From Sternotherus odoratus (lineage: Eukaryota > Chordata > Testudines > Kinosternidae): DNA of 64,000 nucleotides. Below the pieces are notes generated by a model, which worked only from the letters and a program-made list of their open reading frames with translations, was not told where the DNA came from and made no database searches. Positions 9,301 through 19,898 of the stretch are shown one piece after another; position 1 is the first letter of the stretch; each line of letters opens with the position of its first letter. The DNA is taken from the NCBI GenBank assembly GCA_032164245.1, contig JAVMKO010000147.1:124001-188000 (forward strand). Reading direction: 5' to 3'. Both the position numbers and the translations under genes were made by a program.

Positions 9301-9830
9301 AGATCCCGGCGCTGCGAGATGCCGGGTCCCCCGGACACTGGGGCGGAGTCACCGCCCCGCCCCCAGCCCCGCCCCCGGGCTCGCGCCGCTACCTGGAGGC
9401 TCCAACGGCCCCGCGCGGCCCGGCTCCTCGCTCCCCCCTCCCGCTCAACGTCACTTCCGGTCCCGGGAGAGTCAGGGACTACATTTCCCAGCGTGCCCCG
9501 GGGGCGCTTCCGCCTTCTCCAGCCCAGCGCGGGAGGCTTCCAGTATCACTGCGCATGCTCCATTAGCACGCGGTACAGGTAACGGTTCCCTGCGGCTTCC
9601 CTGATCTGTGCTGGGGAAAAGACCGTTATTAACCCCTCCGCGCCCGGCCGCACCAGCGAGTGAGAGACCCGGGGGAGGGGGGGGGGGCGGGAAAGTGACT
9701 CTCGGCCCCGCGAACCGGGGAGAAGCCTCGGAGCTGCCCCAGCCCCAGTGGATCCGGCCCCGCGGCGATGGGGGGGCAGAGACTGGGGTGGGGGGGTCCC
9801 CTGTGGGGCGGGGGGAGAAGCCGGAGTTGC
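9300..9830 (+). promoter_or_regulatory. CpG-rich ZNF143-type promoter of the KRAB-ZNF relic
   Basis: GACTACATTTCCCAGCGTGCC at about 9478-9498 matches the ACTACA plus TTCCCAG...TGC site bound by ZNF143/THAP11. It is followed by a CpG-rich leader and CGCATGCTCC. The segment 9300-9830 is repeated inverted at 35290-35830, and a shorter relative lies at 50200-50290. KRAB zinc-finger genes of reptiles often have such leaders. The plus-strand exons at 12499 and 14342 would be its downstream exons. Confidence 0.6.
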
Positions 9831-10130
9831 GGGGGGGGGGAAGGTCCGTGGGACGCGGGGGGTTGAACGGTCTCTGTGCAGCCAGCAAATCCCCGGGGGG
9901 GGGGGGGAGTGGCGGGGGGGGGGTTGCCCCCAGACCGCATTTCCCAGCCCCCTGCCCATCCCCCACTACTGCCCCCTCCCCTCCCCCAGGGAACCTGCCA
10001 GCTCCCCCTCCCCCACCCTCAACACAGCTCCCCAAAGGGCTCCCTGCCCCCCATGTGAACGGTGGCACTGGGGGGAACTGTGGATGTGCTGGACAGTCCG
10101 ATAAAATCCAGTCACATCGTCTCTCTTTTC
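9831..10130. other. G- and C-rich non-coding DNA
   Basis: Poly-G stretches (9830-9925) followed by C-rich sequence to 10060. Probably the leader or first intron of the ZNF relic. No exon was seen. Confidence 0.4.
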
Positions 10131-10137
10131 TACAAAG

Positions 10138-10225
10138 AAAATCTCAGATTTACACCTTTTCTCACATTTACACCTTTTCTCACATTTACACCTTTTCTCA
10201 TATTTACACCTTTTATCACATTCTT
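10138..10225. repeat. 18-bp tandem repeat, about 4.5 copies
   Basis: The unit ACACCTTTTCTCACATTT repeats with single changes (TCATATTT, TTATCACATT). Related text continues weakly to 10280. Confidence 0.9.
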
Positions 10226-12498
10226 GAACATGGATATAAAATATTGGCGAATGTTGCCCATTTCCTCTCTATTCATTCATCAAATATTCATCTGAAACAC
10301 TCCGATTTTACCTCCTATCAACAACTGATAGAAAATCCCTCTGATTTTCAACTTTCCTCTCTATAATTTACAAAAATGGATCCAAAATCCCTCAGATTTC
10401 CACCCTTTTTTCATTTCTGAACATTCGATCTCCAAGGTCAGGTTTTGCCTCCCTCTATGTCACTCTGAGCTACCAGTTAAGAATGCTGTTGGGTTTGGGG
10501 CTGTTCCCCATGTTTCTAAATCCCAGCAACTTCTCCATCCTTGGAGGGAACCTGTTACCCTGAGTCCTTCTCCGTCCTGGAGGTTGCAGGGGGTTAAATT
10601 TCCCAGGGATCATCTTTCCCCTCTCCTTTGAGAATCATTTCTTCCCACCTTCATCTTAGTTAAAATGATTGCTGAAGAAAGAGACCAGCCACATATTTAA
10701 TGCTCATCAAAGTCAAAGGCCTCTCCATGTTTGGGGGATCAGTGGTTCCCAACTGGTAATGGGAGAGTTGGCTGGACCCTTTACATTTCTCCATCTGGCA
10801 CAGGATGAGGAGGTGGCTCTGAGTGCAGCCTGGGTCTAGACGTATCCCATGCCCCATGACTAATAGTCTCCATGAGGGGTTGCTTCCCACAGTGCAAAGA
10901 TGTAGCCACCTCTGGGGTGGATCCATGGTGGCCATTATTTGCTAGTGACAGGGCATGGAAATGTCTTGCCTACTTTGCCCCTCCAGGCCTTCCAGTCTCC
11001 TGTTCAAGAGGCATCCCCCAGGGCTCCCTCTGCCTGTGTGACAGGCCAGCAGGGGGCAGTGAAAACTTTCTTGCCACTTATCAGACACTGTGAAGTAACA
11101 CTGTTCCTTGGCCGTGCAATCAGGGGATTGCAGCTGGAGCTGAAGGGACATGGTGGTAGGGGGAGGCCTCTGGGTGGCTGGGCGGGGGGTACATTATCAG
11201 ATTGGTGGGTTATGGAGCTTTGAAGTGTTGGGTGGTTGTAATGTGCCCAGCCTTGAGGCTCTGTGTCCTAGAGCTGGGTATCTCTGGTGGCCTGTTAGCT
11301 GTAGAACAGGGGGGTGGGTATCTCTTGGGGAGGCAGGACAGGGGGCTAGGGGGAGCCTGGTGCTTTTTTACAGGCTCGATCTAGGTCCCCCTGTAGACTC
11401 CTGGGATCACTGCCATGCCCAGTGCACAGAGTGTTGGGAGGAAATCCCCTGTGCTAGCCCAGGGGGGGTCAAGCAACCAGTGTGAGGGGTTCCTCTGTAA
11501 AGCATCGGGATCCGGCAGGACGGAGGAGGGAGTCCAGGCAAACACCATGGCATGTCCTGCTAGAGGGCAGGTGGGGGCCCTAGGAAGGCAGTTGGGGGAT
11601 CCCAGCCACGCCCAGTCACCATGATCACTTTCTATCCACTTCTCAAACACTGTGAGGTGAAATCACAGAGTTTGCTTTTATCCTCTTTGGAAATCTGTAT
11701 GAACTTCTGGTTATGTAAGGAAAATTTGTGACCCGAGTCCCTGTCCTAGTTCTGGGGGGTGAGGGAGGTGGGAAGGGGGTTAGCACTGCCTCACAATGGT
11801 TTCTTCCACAGCATTCTGGACTCATTCTTTCAGAAATCTGGTTTCACTGAGACCATAGTCACTGCATGGAAAGACAAAGAGTGACTCCAGAAGGGCGGTG
11901 GGGCAAATAAGATCAGCAATTCTCCCTGGGAGGAGGGTCTCTTACTAGCTAGCTGCTCTCCCCAGAGAGCCAGAGGAGGGAAGGTTGCTTAAATGCTCTG
12001 TCCCTTTCTGCTCAGGATATTGGGGTTCAGCTTCCTGGGTCCAATGCTGAAGCCTCCATTGTGATGCGGGAGATCAGGCTTAGCAGATGCTGCTCCCCCA
12101 GCGAGGTTCTGTGCTGGGAATTGACCTTAATTAAACCTTCTTCTCTGCCTGGCCCATGAGAACAAGAAAAGGAGCAGACAGAGGAAAATCCAGGTTCTGA
12201 CTCCAAATACCTCCTGCTGGGGTGTGGCTGCTGTGGGGTCAGTGTCCAAGGGAATCACCTAAAAGGACTCCTTTGGTTTGTCACATGCGGAGGGGATGGA
12301 GAAGGAAAAGGGAGGTTAAAAATGTGTCTGTGGGCTTAGCCTGGCAGAAGGGGCCAGGTCTACACTGTAATAAAGACATTGAGCATCTTTCCAAGAATCT
12401 GATGTCTGTCTGCAGAGAAAGACAATTCCCCCAGGCTCATGTGAAATTAACTAAAGCCTGTTTTGAAACCTGCAGAATTACCTTTCTCCCCCTCCCAG
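10226..12498. other. Putative intron of the KRAB-ZNF relic
   Basis: Moderate-GC unique sequence with stops in all frames and no recognisable exon. It holds one CTCF-like site, listed separately. Nothing else is supported. Confidence 0.4.
11044..11058 (+). promoter_or_regulatory. CTCF-like site
   Basis: GCCAGCAGGGGGCAGTG fits the CTCF core consensus CCASYAGRKGGCRS at all positions. A motif match only; occupancy is not implied. Confidence 0.4.
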
Positions 12499-12587
12499 GC
12501 TGCAGAATGGCGTCCATGTTTCCCTCCAGTTCATCCCGTCCTCCCATGGGACAGGGGAGAGAAATGACTGCAGAGGATCCAGTTCAG
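12499..12587 (+). pseudogene. First coding exon of a KRAB zinc-finger gene, donor lost
   Basis: After an acceptor (CCCCTCCCAG) the exon opens with ATG at 12507 and reads MASMFPSSSSRPPMGQGREM and then TAEDPVQ. This is the leader peptide I associate with turtle KRAB-ZNF proteins. It would join in phase 0 to the KRAB exon at 14342 (VQ then GLVTFEDVAV). The donor should be GTAGGG but reads ATAGGG (12588-12593), so splicing here should fail. Reading on gives a stop after IGIIRGCW. The first-exon assignment is from family resemblance; the lost GT is seen directly. Confidence 0.65.
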
Positions 12588-13160
12588 ATAGGGATTATCA
12601 GGGGCTGCTGGTGAGTTCTTGCAGGAGGGAGAGGGACAGAAAATACACCGGGGATGAGAAGGTTTTGCACAGTCTGGTTTGTAGGTAGGAGTGGGGCAGG
12701 AAATGCAGAGGGTGGAGAAAGGGAGGAGGACAGGGTGTGACAAACCTGCTGGGAGTTGTTTAATAAGTGTCCTAGATTCTAGGAACAGACCTATGAGGGT
12801 CATGGATGGAAATACCCTAATTTGTGAAACACAAAAGAATCCACCTACATGGGGCTAGGAAAACTGACCAGACTCCCAGTGCTGGAGCCTGATCTGACTA
12901 ATCAGTGGCTGCCGAGAGATCTGAAGGGGGCACCCACCAGTGAGGTTTAGGGGACATTCCCCTCCCTTCATATCCAGCTCTTCTGAATGAGGAGGTTGTT
13001 GGGCTTCCTACCAGGGAGTTCTCCCTCGATCCTGCTGTGGGCTCCATCTCCTGTATCAGTCTGTGGCTAGTAGGATGTGATGGATCTTCTGGGAGAGAGG
13101 AGGAGCTCTCTCTTTATCCCCTCACACTGGTATTTCCGGGATGCTCTGAGGGGATTGGGG
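12588..13160. other. Intron sequence before the solo LTR
   Basis: Unique sequence with no exon, tRNA or repeat recognised. Confidence 0.4.
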
Positions 13161-13163
13161 GTG

Positions 13164-14219
13164 TGTCACGGTACTGAAATAGTTTGGTACCGTGTAGATC
13201 AATGGGTGCACAAAATATTATGTGAAGGGGGTCATAACAGGTGTCTTATGTATGTATCTATTCCATATGTGTGTATCTATTTTGTAACTAAAGTTAAAGC
13301 TTCAAGCTGTACTTCAAGCTTAGGTTTGGCTCCTGTGAAGGCTCAGACAGGCTGGGGCTGCCTGACGGCCCATGAAGGGACATCAACCACACAATGGATT
13401 TTGTAGATGCCTATCCACACCCAAGCTGCTCTAGGAATGTCACTGCCTGGTCAGAAACTGAATCCTGGAGAAGTCTGGTGATTGGACCTTGTGACTGAGC
13501 CTCCATTTTGCAACCGGACTCTGCAGAAGAAGGAGGAGGGTCTTGGCCCAGAAGAAAAAGTCTATAAAGCCTGGAAGAACATTCCCCATTTTGTCTTTAC
13601 CTCCAGACTTCAGCCTGCTTTGTTTCCAGCTTTGGATGGAACTTTGCTACTCTGGGAACTCTGGACTAAGGTGCTGACCCACCCCTAAATGGGATGCATC
13701 CAAAGACTTTGATTTGAACCTGCAGTTATTCTACCTTTGCTGCAAGCCTAAACTAAGAGATGTGCCTTTACTGCATGTAATTGATTTATTTTAACCATTC
13801 TTATCCCTCACCTAGACCTTTTTCCTTTTATAATAAACCTTTAGATTTTAGATTCTAAAGGATTGGCTACAGCGTGATTTGTGGTAAGATCTAATTGGTA
13901 TATTGACCAGGGTCTGGGGCCTGATTCTTTGGAATTGGAGAGAACCGTTTTCTTTATTTGGGGGATTGGTTTTCATAACCATTGGTCCCCAGGACAGGTG
14001 GCTGGTGGTGGTGATACTGGGAAACTGGAGTGTCTAAGGGAATTGCTTGTGTGACTTGTGGTTGGCCAGTGGGGTGAAACCAAAGTCTGTTCTGTTTGGC
14101 TGGTTTGGTTTGCCTTAGTGTGGAAAAACCCCAGCTTTGGGCTGTAGTTGCCCCTTTGGAAGCAATCTGTCCTGATCTGACACTCACAGGGGGATCCCAC
14201 CAGGAACAGCACCGTCACA
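13164..14219 (+). mobile_element. Solo LTR of an endogenous retrovirus
   Basis: Begins TGTCACGG and ends CCGTCACA, imperfect inverted ends of LTR type. It has a TATAAAG box (about 13562) and an AATAAA signal (about 13833) in the expected order. Candidate 5-base target repeats are GGGTG and GGTTG, one mismatch. No gag, pol or env frame is present, so it is a recombined solo LTR. It sits in the KRAB-ZNF intron in the sense direction. Confidence 0.6.
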
Positions 14220-14341
14220 GGTTGGGACTCTTTTAACTGCGATCCATCTAGAGCTTCCATTTGATTGACTCCTCTTCCCCAAAAATAGAGGGGTTGGGAG
14301 TGGGGCTGCAGGTACTGAGTGTGGGACTCTTGCCCTTTCAG

Positions 14342-14424
14342 GGGTTGGTAACCTTCGAGGACGTGGCCGTGTGGTTCACCTGGGAAGAGTGGGCTCTGCT
14401 GAACCCCAAAGGTGACCTCACTGG
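14342..14424 (+). pseudogene. Broken KRAB-A box exon
   Basis: After a good acceptor (TTGCCCTTTCAG) the frame reads GLVTFEDVAVWFTWEEWALL then NPKGDLTG, a clear KRAB-A start (VTFEDVAV.F..EEWALL). The exon ends at GTAAGT after 83 bases. KRAB-A exons are usually 127 bases; the 44 missing bases cover the RALYRDVMQENYE part and shift the frame. KRAB-A binds the co-repressor TRIM28, and the lost part includes contact residues, so no repressor can be made. Fingers are not adjacent; a finger relic lies far away at 57236. Confidence 0.8.
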
Positions 14425-14479
14425 GTAAGTAGGTCCATCCCCTTGGCTCACGCTCTATCACCTGACCCAACAGCCCCCC

Positions 14480-14870
14480 CAGGGGGTGGTTATATCTAAA
14501 AATGAGCTGGGTTTTGCAGCACCCCATGGCGGATGATGGTTTTTGACCTCAGGGTGACTGTAGCCCCCCCCCTTCCCTAGATGGGGTCCGCTGGGAATCC
14601 GGGGTGGCTGTGGGGGAGGCGTAGAGGTCGTGCGGGGGAGGGGGCGAGTGGGGTTGGTGGGGGGGGGGGATGAAGGGGGCAGAGAGCGACCCCCACCCCA
14701 AGTCCCGGAGCGGTTCACTGCACACAGCGAGCAGCCTCGTGCTCATTAGCATACCAGGCACCGCCCACTGCTCCAGGGCATGGCATGGGGGCGGGAGGGA
14801 GCACAGCGATTGGTGGTTCGGGGGGAGGGGCGCGAGGGGGGGGTTATTCCCTTGCAGGCTGCCCCGGTGA
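14480..14870 (-). promoter_or_regulatory. Promoter-like GC-rich element, copy B
   Basis: Inverted relative of the 3765 element: GCTCATTAGCATACCAGGCA and CCGCCCACTGCTCCAGGGCA around 14742-14785, and TTTTGCAGCACCCC at about 14513. It starts within 60 bases of the KRAB exon donor and faces away from copy C. Confidence 0.55.
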
Positions 14871-15024
14871 GTAGCGGGGGGGGGGGGAGTTATGGGGGGG
14901 GGCGGCGAGCAGCGGGTGTCTCGGAGGGAGGAGGCGGTTAGAGGTGGGGGGCGGGGGGGGGTCCATTCCAATGGGACGTATGGGGTAACAAAACAAAATG
15001 GGGGTCGTTTATGGCGGGCGTTGG

Positions 15025-15240
15025 GCATGTGGAGCAGTGGGCGGTGCCTGGTATGCTAATGAGGATGAGGCTGCTGTGCTCTTGCGGTGAATCGCTCCGG
15101 GACTTGGGGGGTGGGGGTCGCTCTCTCCCCCTTTATGCCCCCACCAACCCCACTCGCCCCCCTCCCCCGCATGACTTCTACCCCTCCCCCACAGCCACCC
15201 CGGATTCCCGGCGGTGCCCATCTGGGGGAGAAAGGAGGTG
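15025..15240 (+). promoter_or_regulatory. Promoter-like GC-rich element, copy C
   Basis: GGGCGGTGCCTGGTATGCTA followed by ATGAGGATGAGG at about 15039-15070, then CCCCTTTATGCCCC and CCACCCCGGATTCCCGGCGG. Copies B and C lie back to back about 200 bases apart, which would make a divergent pair if active. Confidence 0.55.
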
Positions 15241-15470
15241 AAGAGTCGCCGAACCCCGTGTGGTTCTACAAAACCAGCTCTGGAAACACCTCACGGGGGG
15301 GGGGGGGGGGTGTATTGAGTTGCATCAAGGTCTGGGGCCGGCTCACCATGTCCACCTGCTGGGCTCTTCCTCGCTCTCTGGTCCGGGAACCTCCATTTCC
15401 CACTTCTCCTCCTCCTGGTCCACCCCCCCCCCACTGCTCTAATATCAACCTTCCAGAGCCAGCAGTGCAG
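15241..15470. other. Intergenic DNA with a poly-G tract
   Basis: Includes a G run at 15296-15310 and unique sequence; no exon was recognised. Confidence 0.4.
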
Positions 15471-15590
15471 GCTCCCAGCCCCCCACTTCTCTCCCAGAGC
15501 CAGGAGTCCTGGCTCCCAGCCCCTGCTGCTCTACCCCCCCAGCCCTACTCCCCTCCGAGAGCCGGGGAGAGAACCCAGGAGTCCTGGTGG
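15470..15590 (-). repeat. 75-bp tRNA-like repeat fragment
   Basis: Contains GAGAACCCAGGAGTCCTGG and CCAGGAGTCCTGGCTCCCAG units of the same family as 5930. It ends just before the KCNAB3 exon polypyrimidine tract. Confidence 0.65.
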
Positions 15591-15636
15591 GGGAGGGGGA
15601 CTCGTTCTATTTTCTCTTTTTCTTTTTTCCCTTCAG

Positions 15637-15681
15637 GGCAGAAAAGATCCTGGGCAACGTCCTGCGGAGCAAAGGTTGGAG
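15637..15681 (+). pseudogene. KCNAB3: KCNAB3 exon (Kv-beta aldo-keto reductase fold), fragment
   Basis: A long pyrimidine tract and CTTCAG precede a 45-base exon that reads AEKILGNVLRSKGW plus the start of an Arg codon, then GTAAAC. It matches the Kv-beta segment after the catalytic tyrosine region (KAE..LGN.L.SKGWR) with the right phases (2 in, 2 out). Kv-beta subunits are cytoplasmic AKR6-type oxidoreductases that bind the T1 domain of Kv1 channels. The next exon follows at 15781. Upstream and downstream KCNAB3 exons were not found nearby, so this is a gene fragment here or a gene with large introns. Confidence 0.75.
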
Positions 15682-15780
15682 GTAAACTGTCCCCCAACCC
15701 CCCTTCCACAGGGGGGTGCTGTGGGGCAGGGGTTGGGGGGCTGGGCAGTGGGTCTAACCTGCCTCCCTTTCTTCCCCCAG

Positions 15781-15825
15781 GTGCTCGAGTTATGTGGTCA
15801 CCACCAAGATTTACTGGGGTGGCCA
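15781..15825 (+). pseudogene. KCNAB3: KCNAB3 next exon, fragment
   Basis: Acceptor CTTCCCCCAG, then a 45-base exon reading (R)CSSYVVTTKIYWGG(Q) and donor GTGAGT. It joins in frame to the 15637 exon: SKGW-R-CSSYVVTTKIYWGG. The family has RRSS here; the second Arg is Cys (CGC to TGC, a C-to-T change). The exon that should follow (AETERGLSRKHIIEG) is not visible in the next 2.4 kb. Confidence 0.78.
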
Positions 15826-15849
15826 GTGAGTACCCAGAATGCCATGGGG

Positions 15850-16140
15850 CTTGGGGGGGGGGTCTTGGAGCACCCCGCGCCGGCTCCTCTGTGCGCACGG
15901 GTCTTGGAGCGCCCTGCGCCTTCTCCTCCGTGCGTCCCAGAGCGCCCCGCACCGGCTCCCCCATGTGCCCGGGTCTTGGAGCGCCCTGCGCCTTATCGCC
16001 CGGGTCTTGGAGCGCCGGCTCTCCGTGCGCCCTGCTCCTTCTCCCCCGTGCGCCCTGCTCCTTCTCCCCTGTGCGCCCTGGGCGCGCTTGGCTCCCGCCA
16101 CCCGGACACTCTCCCCGCCCCGGGAAGCCACGTGGCGCCG
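15850..16140. repeat. GC-rich imperfect tandem repeat
   Basis: GGGTCTTGGAGCGCCCTGCG and CCTTCTCCCCCGTGCGCCC units recur at irregular 30-70 base spacing. The open frames here are composition artefacts. Confidence 0.7.
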
Positions 16141-16470
16141 GCTTAGCCCGGGGGACTGGGCAGTTGCCATGTGGTGCCCCTGTGACCCCCCCTCTCCTTG
16201 CCGTGCCTCATTAACCGTGACCCCCCTCGCTACCCCCAAGCGGCATGTCCCCCCATCAGCCATTCCTGTGGTGAACCCCCATAGCAGGGGGAGCCCTGGC
16301 AGGGTGATCGCCTCTCCCTACCTACTCCACAGGTCCTGCTCCTCCCCACACCATGCCCCCCTCTTCCGCCCCCCATCCCGGGCTATAGGGACTGTGGCAT
16401 GTAAACTGCCCTGCCCCCCACTGTAAGGGGCATGGAGGGGCAGGGACCCCAGCACCCTTCCCCCAGGCAG
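16141..16470. other. Non-coding DNA between repeats
   Basis: GC-rich unique sequence. I searched it for the next KCNAB3 exon and found none. Confidence 0.4.
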
Positions 16471-16479
16471 TGGATTCTC

Positions 16480-16890
16480 ACCAGCCGTGTTTTCACAAGG
16501 ACTGGGTCTCACAAGAGCCGGGAGATTTTCCCAAGCGGCCCGTGGTTTTCACGAGAGGTCTCCCCTCTGCACAAGAGGCCTGTGATTTTCACGAGGGGTC
16601 CCGGACTCGCATCAGAGACCTGGGATTCTCCTAAAAGGCTCGAGATTTTCACAAGAGACTGATGATTTTTCACCCTTTTCACACGAGGACCGTGACTTTC
16701 ATCGGTAGACACTGATGTTCACAAGAGACCTGTCTTACAAGCACCAGTGGTGTTCACAAGGGGGCCCTGAGTCTCACGAGAGGCCAGTGATTTCCCCCAT
16801 GATTTTTCACGAGTGGTCCCTGTCTCACAAGAGATTTTCACAAGGGAAATGATTTTTCACCAGGGGTCCCTCGTTTTCACACGTCAGTGA
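16480..16890. repeat. Imperfect ~30-35 bp tandem repeat
   Basis: GATTTTCACAAGAGACCTG-type units recur about a dozen times with many changes (TTTTCACGAGGGGTCCC, TTCACAAGAGACTGATG). Old and degenerate. Confidence 0.8.
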
Positions 16891-17221
16891 TTTTTGGGAA
16901 CCCTGAGGCACCTAGTTTTAAACACCCCGATGAGCCCCCTTTTCATCCAGCACCCCCCTGCTCGGCAGACCCCCCGCCAAGCAAGGCCCCCCCCATATCA
17001 CCATGACAGCAGCTGCCCGGAGTGACCAGATTAGCTAAGCTACTTAAGGGAACAAGCGGCCAACAGCCAAGGTTGGCTCAGAGACGGTGGGGGAGGGGAA
17101 AGGGGGCATCTGCCGGGGAGGGGAAAGGGCCCCCTCACAGCGTGTGGGGGGTGAGATCACCCTGGGGTGTCCAGGCATCCCCCCCTCTGTGGGTTCACCA
17201 AGGGAATAACTCACCAGGAGC
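16891..17221. other. Non-coding spacer
   Basis: Unique GC-rich sequence with no exon or repeat recognised. Confidence 0.4.
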
Positions 17222-17718
17222 CCTCTAGTTTATATTTTCATGTGGCTGGAAAGGTTTTACTATCAAGTGCTGACTTTAGTTAAAGGTTTCTTGGGGCAGG
17301 TCCCCACTAGGGCTTAAAGTCGACTTTATCAAGCTAAAGTTGATTTAAGCCTGTACCCGTCCTCACATGCATGCCCTTAAAGCCGATTTAAAGGGACCTT
17401 AAAATCGACTTTGGTTCTCCTCCCTAACGAGAGGAGTAGCTGAAATCGACCTCTCTAGGTCCATTGTGGGCTGGTGAGGAGGCATGTGACGTTAAGCCTC
17501 CGACCTACCGAGCAGCTCCGCGGACCCCCCCCCCCCCGCCCGAGCAGCCCCATGCCGGCTCCCTCCGCCTGAGAAGCTCCGCAAAACCCCCCGCCCACCA
17601 GAGCAGCCCTGCGCCGGACCCCCCCCCCCCCGCCTGCCCGAGCAGCCCCGCGAAGCTTAACTAAAGTCAGCACTTGATAGTAAAACCTTTCCAGCCACAT
17701 GAAAATATAAACTAGAGG
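17222..17718. repeat. Foldback with perfect 62-bp arms
   Basis: 17222-17283 and 17657-17718 are exact reverse complements over 62 bases, starting CCTCTAGTTTATATTTTCAT and ending in TTTAGTTAA. The 373-base loop holds TTAAAGTCGACTTTATC and a C-run-rich part. No target duplication is visible outside the arms. Exact arms imply recent origin or gene conversion. Confidence 0.9.
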
Positions 17719-18102
17719 TTTATATAAACGGGAGCCAAACCGCAGGAGGGGCGCTGGGACCCCCCCTCTCCCCGCTGGAGGGGGCATCAGCAGGGGGCCC
17801 CGAGCCGCGGTCCGCCCTGGTCCCGCGTGAGCCATGAACTTTGGCTGGGGCCGCTCGGGGGTGCTGAGCGTGGGGGGCACCCGCTGCTCCTTCTCCCGCT
17901 CAGTGCTAAAGGACGCGCTGGACTCGGGATGGGGAAGTGAATGAATCGCCTCTCCATAGACTTCAACAGCCACTGAGGATCGGACCGTTTTGTTTTCACT
18001 GACCAAAGATTATAAATAACGCTAAACCCAAGATGAAAACCTCCCCTCGCCCGACAGGGGGGCAGGCAAGGAAATTCTCATTTGTTTTTTTCTTATCGCC
18101 AG

Positions 18103-18285
18103 CCTAGTGAAGCGCAGGAGAAGATTTTGTCCCTGGTCTCTGACATGGTTCATGACAAATCCTGCAGGGATGTGCGAAACCTTGTGAGGGCTTTTGAAGC
18201 AAACGGAGGCAACTGACTAGATCACTTCAATCTTCACGCAGATGGTCTTGAGATATTGTCGTGGGCCGACAGCACCGATAAGTGA
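18103..18285 (+). pseudogene. Unrecognised coding-like exon, first part, with in-frame TGA
   Basis: A strong acceptor (TTTGTTTTTTTCTTATCGCCAG) precedes a frame reading PSEAQEKILSLVSDMVHDKS, then CRDVRNLVRAFEANGGN, a TGA at 18214, and LDHFNLHADGLEILSWADST on the far side before the next stop (18283). The composition is protein-like on both sides of the TGA. The CR1 LINE follows at once, and a compatible open tail appears after it (19897). I do not recognise the protein. It could also be untranslated sequence that happens to be open. Confidence 0.4.
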
Positions 18286-18342
18286 TGAGGAAGATGAGGA
18301 AAGAACTAAACAAATGTGGAAAGATGAGGAAAGAACTAAACA
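18286..18342 (+). repeat. 30-bp direct duplication at the CR1 5' junction
   Basis: GATGAGGAAAGAACTAAACA followed by AATG appears twice, about 30 bases apart, directly before recognisable CR1 sequence. It may be filler made during 5' truncated insertion. Confidence 0.7.
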
Positions 18343-19898
18343 AATGGAAGATAGCTAATGTAACGCCAATATTTAAAAAGGGCTCTAGAGGTGATCCTGG
18401 CAATTACAGACCAGTCAGTCTAACGTCCGTACCGGGAAAATTAGTTGAAACAATAGTAAAGAATAAAATTGTCAGACACATAGAAGAGCATAAATTGTTG
18501 GGCAAAAGTCAACATGGTTTCTCCAAAGGGAAATCGTGTCTTACTAATCTATTAGAGTTCTTTGAAGGGGTCAGCAAACATGTGGACAAGGGGGATCCGG
18601 TGGACATAGTGTACTTAGATTTCCAGAAAGCCTTTGACAAGGTCCCTCACCAAAGGCTCTTACGTAAATTAAGCTGCCATGGGATAAGAGGGAAGATCCT
18701 CTCATGGATTGAAAACTGGTTAAAAGACAGGGAACAAAGGGTAGGGATAAATGGAACTTTTTCAGAATGGAGAGGGGTAACTAGTGGTGTTCCCCAAGGG
18801 TCAGTCCTGGGGCCGATCCTATTCAACTTATTTATAAATGATTTGGAGGAAGGGGTAAACAGTGATGTGGCAAAGTTTGCAGATGATACTAAACTGCTCA
18901 AAGTAGTAAGGACCAAAGCAGACTGTGAAGAACTTCAAAAAGATCTCACTAAACTAAGTGATTGGGCAACAAAATGGCAAATGAAATTTAATGTGGATAA
19001 ATGTAAAGTAATGCACATTGGAAAAAATAACCCCAACTATACATACAATATGATGGGGGCTAATTTAGCTACAACCAATCAGGAAAAAGACCTGGGAGTC
19101 ATTGTGGATAGTTCTCTGAAGGCATCCACGCAGTGTGCAGCGGCAGTCAAAAAAGCAAACAGGATGTTAGGAATCATTAAAAAGGGGATAGAGAATAAGT
19201 CGGAGAATATCTTATTGCCCTTATACAGATCCATGGTGCGCCCACATCTTGAATACTGCGTACAAATGTGGTCTCCTCATCTCAAAAAGGATATACTGGC
19301 ACTAGAAAAGGTTCAGAGAAGGGCAACTAAAATGATTAGGGGTTTGGAACGGGTCCCATATGAAGAGAGATTAAGGAGGCTAGGACTTTTTAGCTTGGAA
19401 AAGAGGAGACTAAGGGGGGATATGATAGAGGTATATAAAATTATGAGTGGAGTGGAGGAAGTGAATAAGGAAAAGTTATTTACTTGTTCCCAAAATAGAA
19501 GAACTAGGGGCCATTCAATGAAATTGGCGTGCAGCAGGTTTAAAACAAATAAAAGGAAGTTCTTCTTCACACAGCGCACAGTCAACCTGTGGAACTCCTT
19601 ACCTGAGGAGGCTGTGAAGGCTAGGACTATAACAGGGTTTAAAAGAGAGCTGGATAAATTCATGGAGGCTAAGTCCATAAATGGCTATTAGCCGGGATGG
19701 GTAATGAATGGTGTCCCTAGCCTCTGTCTGTCAGAGGGGGGTGATGGATGGCAGGAGAGAGATCGCTCGATCATACCTGTTAGGTTCACTCACTCCGGGG
19801 CACCTGGCATTGGCCACTGTCGGTAGACAGGATGCTGGGCTAGATGGACCTTTGGTCTGACCCAGTATGGCCGTTCTTATGTTCTTATGTTCTTATGT
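18343..19898 (+). mobile_element. CR1 LINE, 5' truncated, intact reverse transcriptase part
   Basis: An open frame to 19691 encodes the CR1 ORF2 RT and C-terminal region: [50 protein letters not shown], and the FADD catalytic motif (KFADDTKLL, about residue 209 of the open frame). It ends in a thumb-like CR1 tail (RRATKMIRGLE, FFTQRTVNLWNSLP). The endonuclease half is missing. The 3' end has (TTCTTATG)3 at about 19872-19898, the CR1 hallmark. No stop interrupts the RT, so this is a young copy, but it cannot move itself. Confidence 0.95.

Noticed and set aside
18282..19691. Host reverse-transcriptase gene or retron
   Set aside because: Motifs, tail repeat and context are those of a CR1 LINE.
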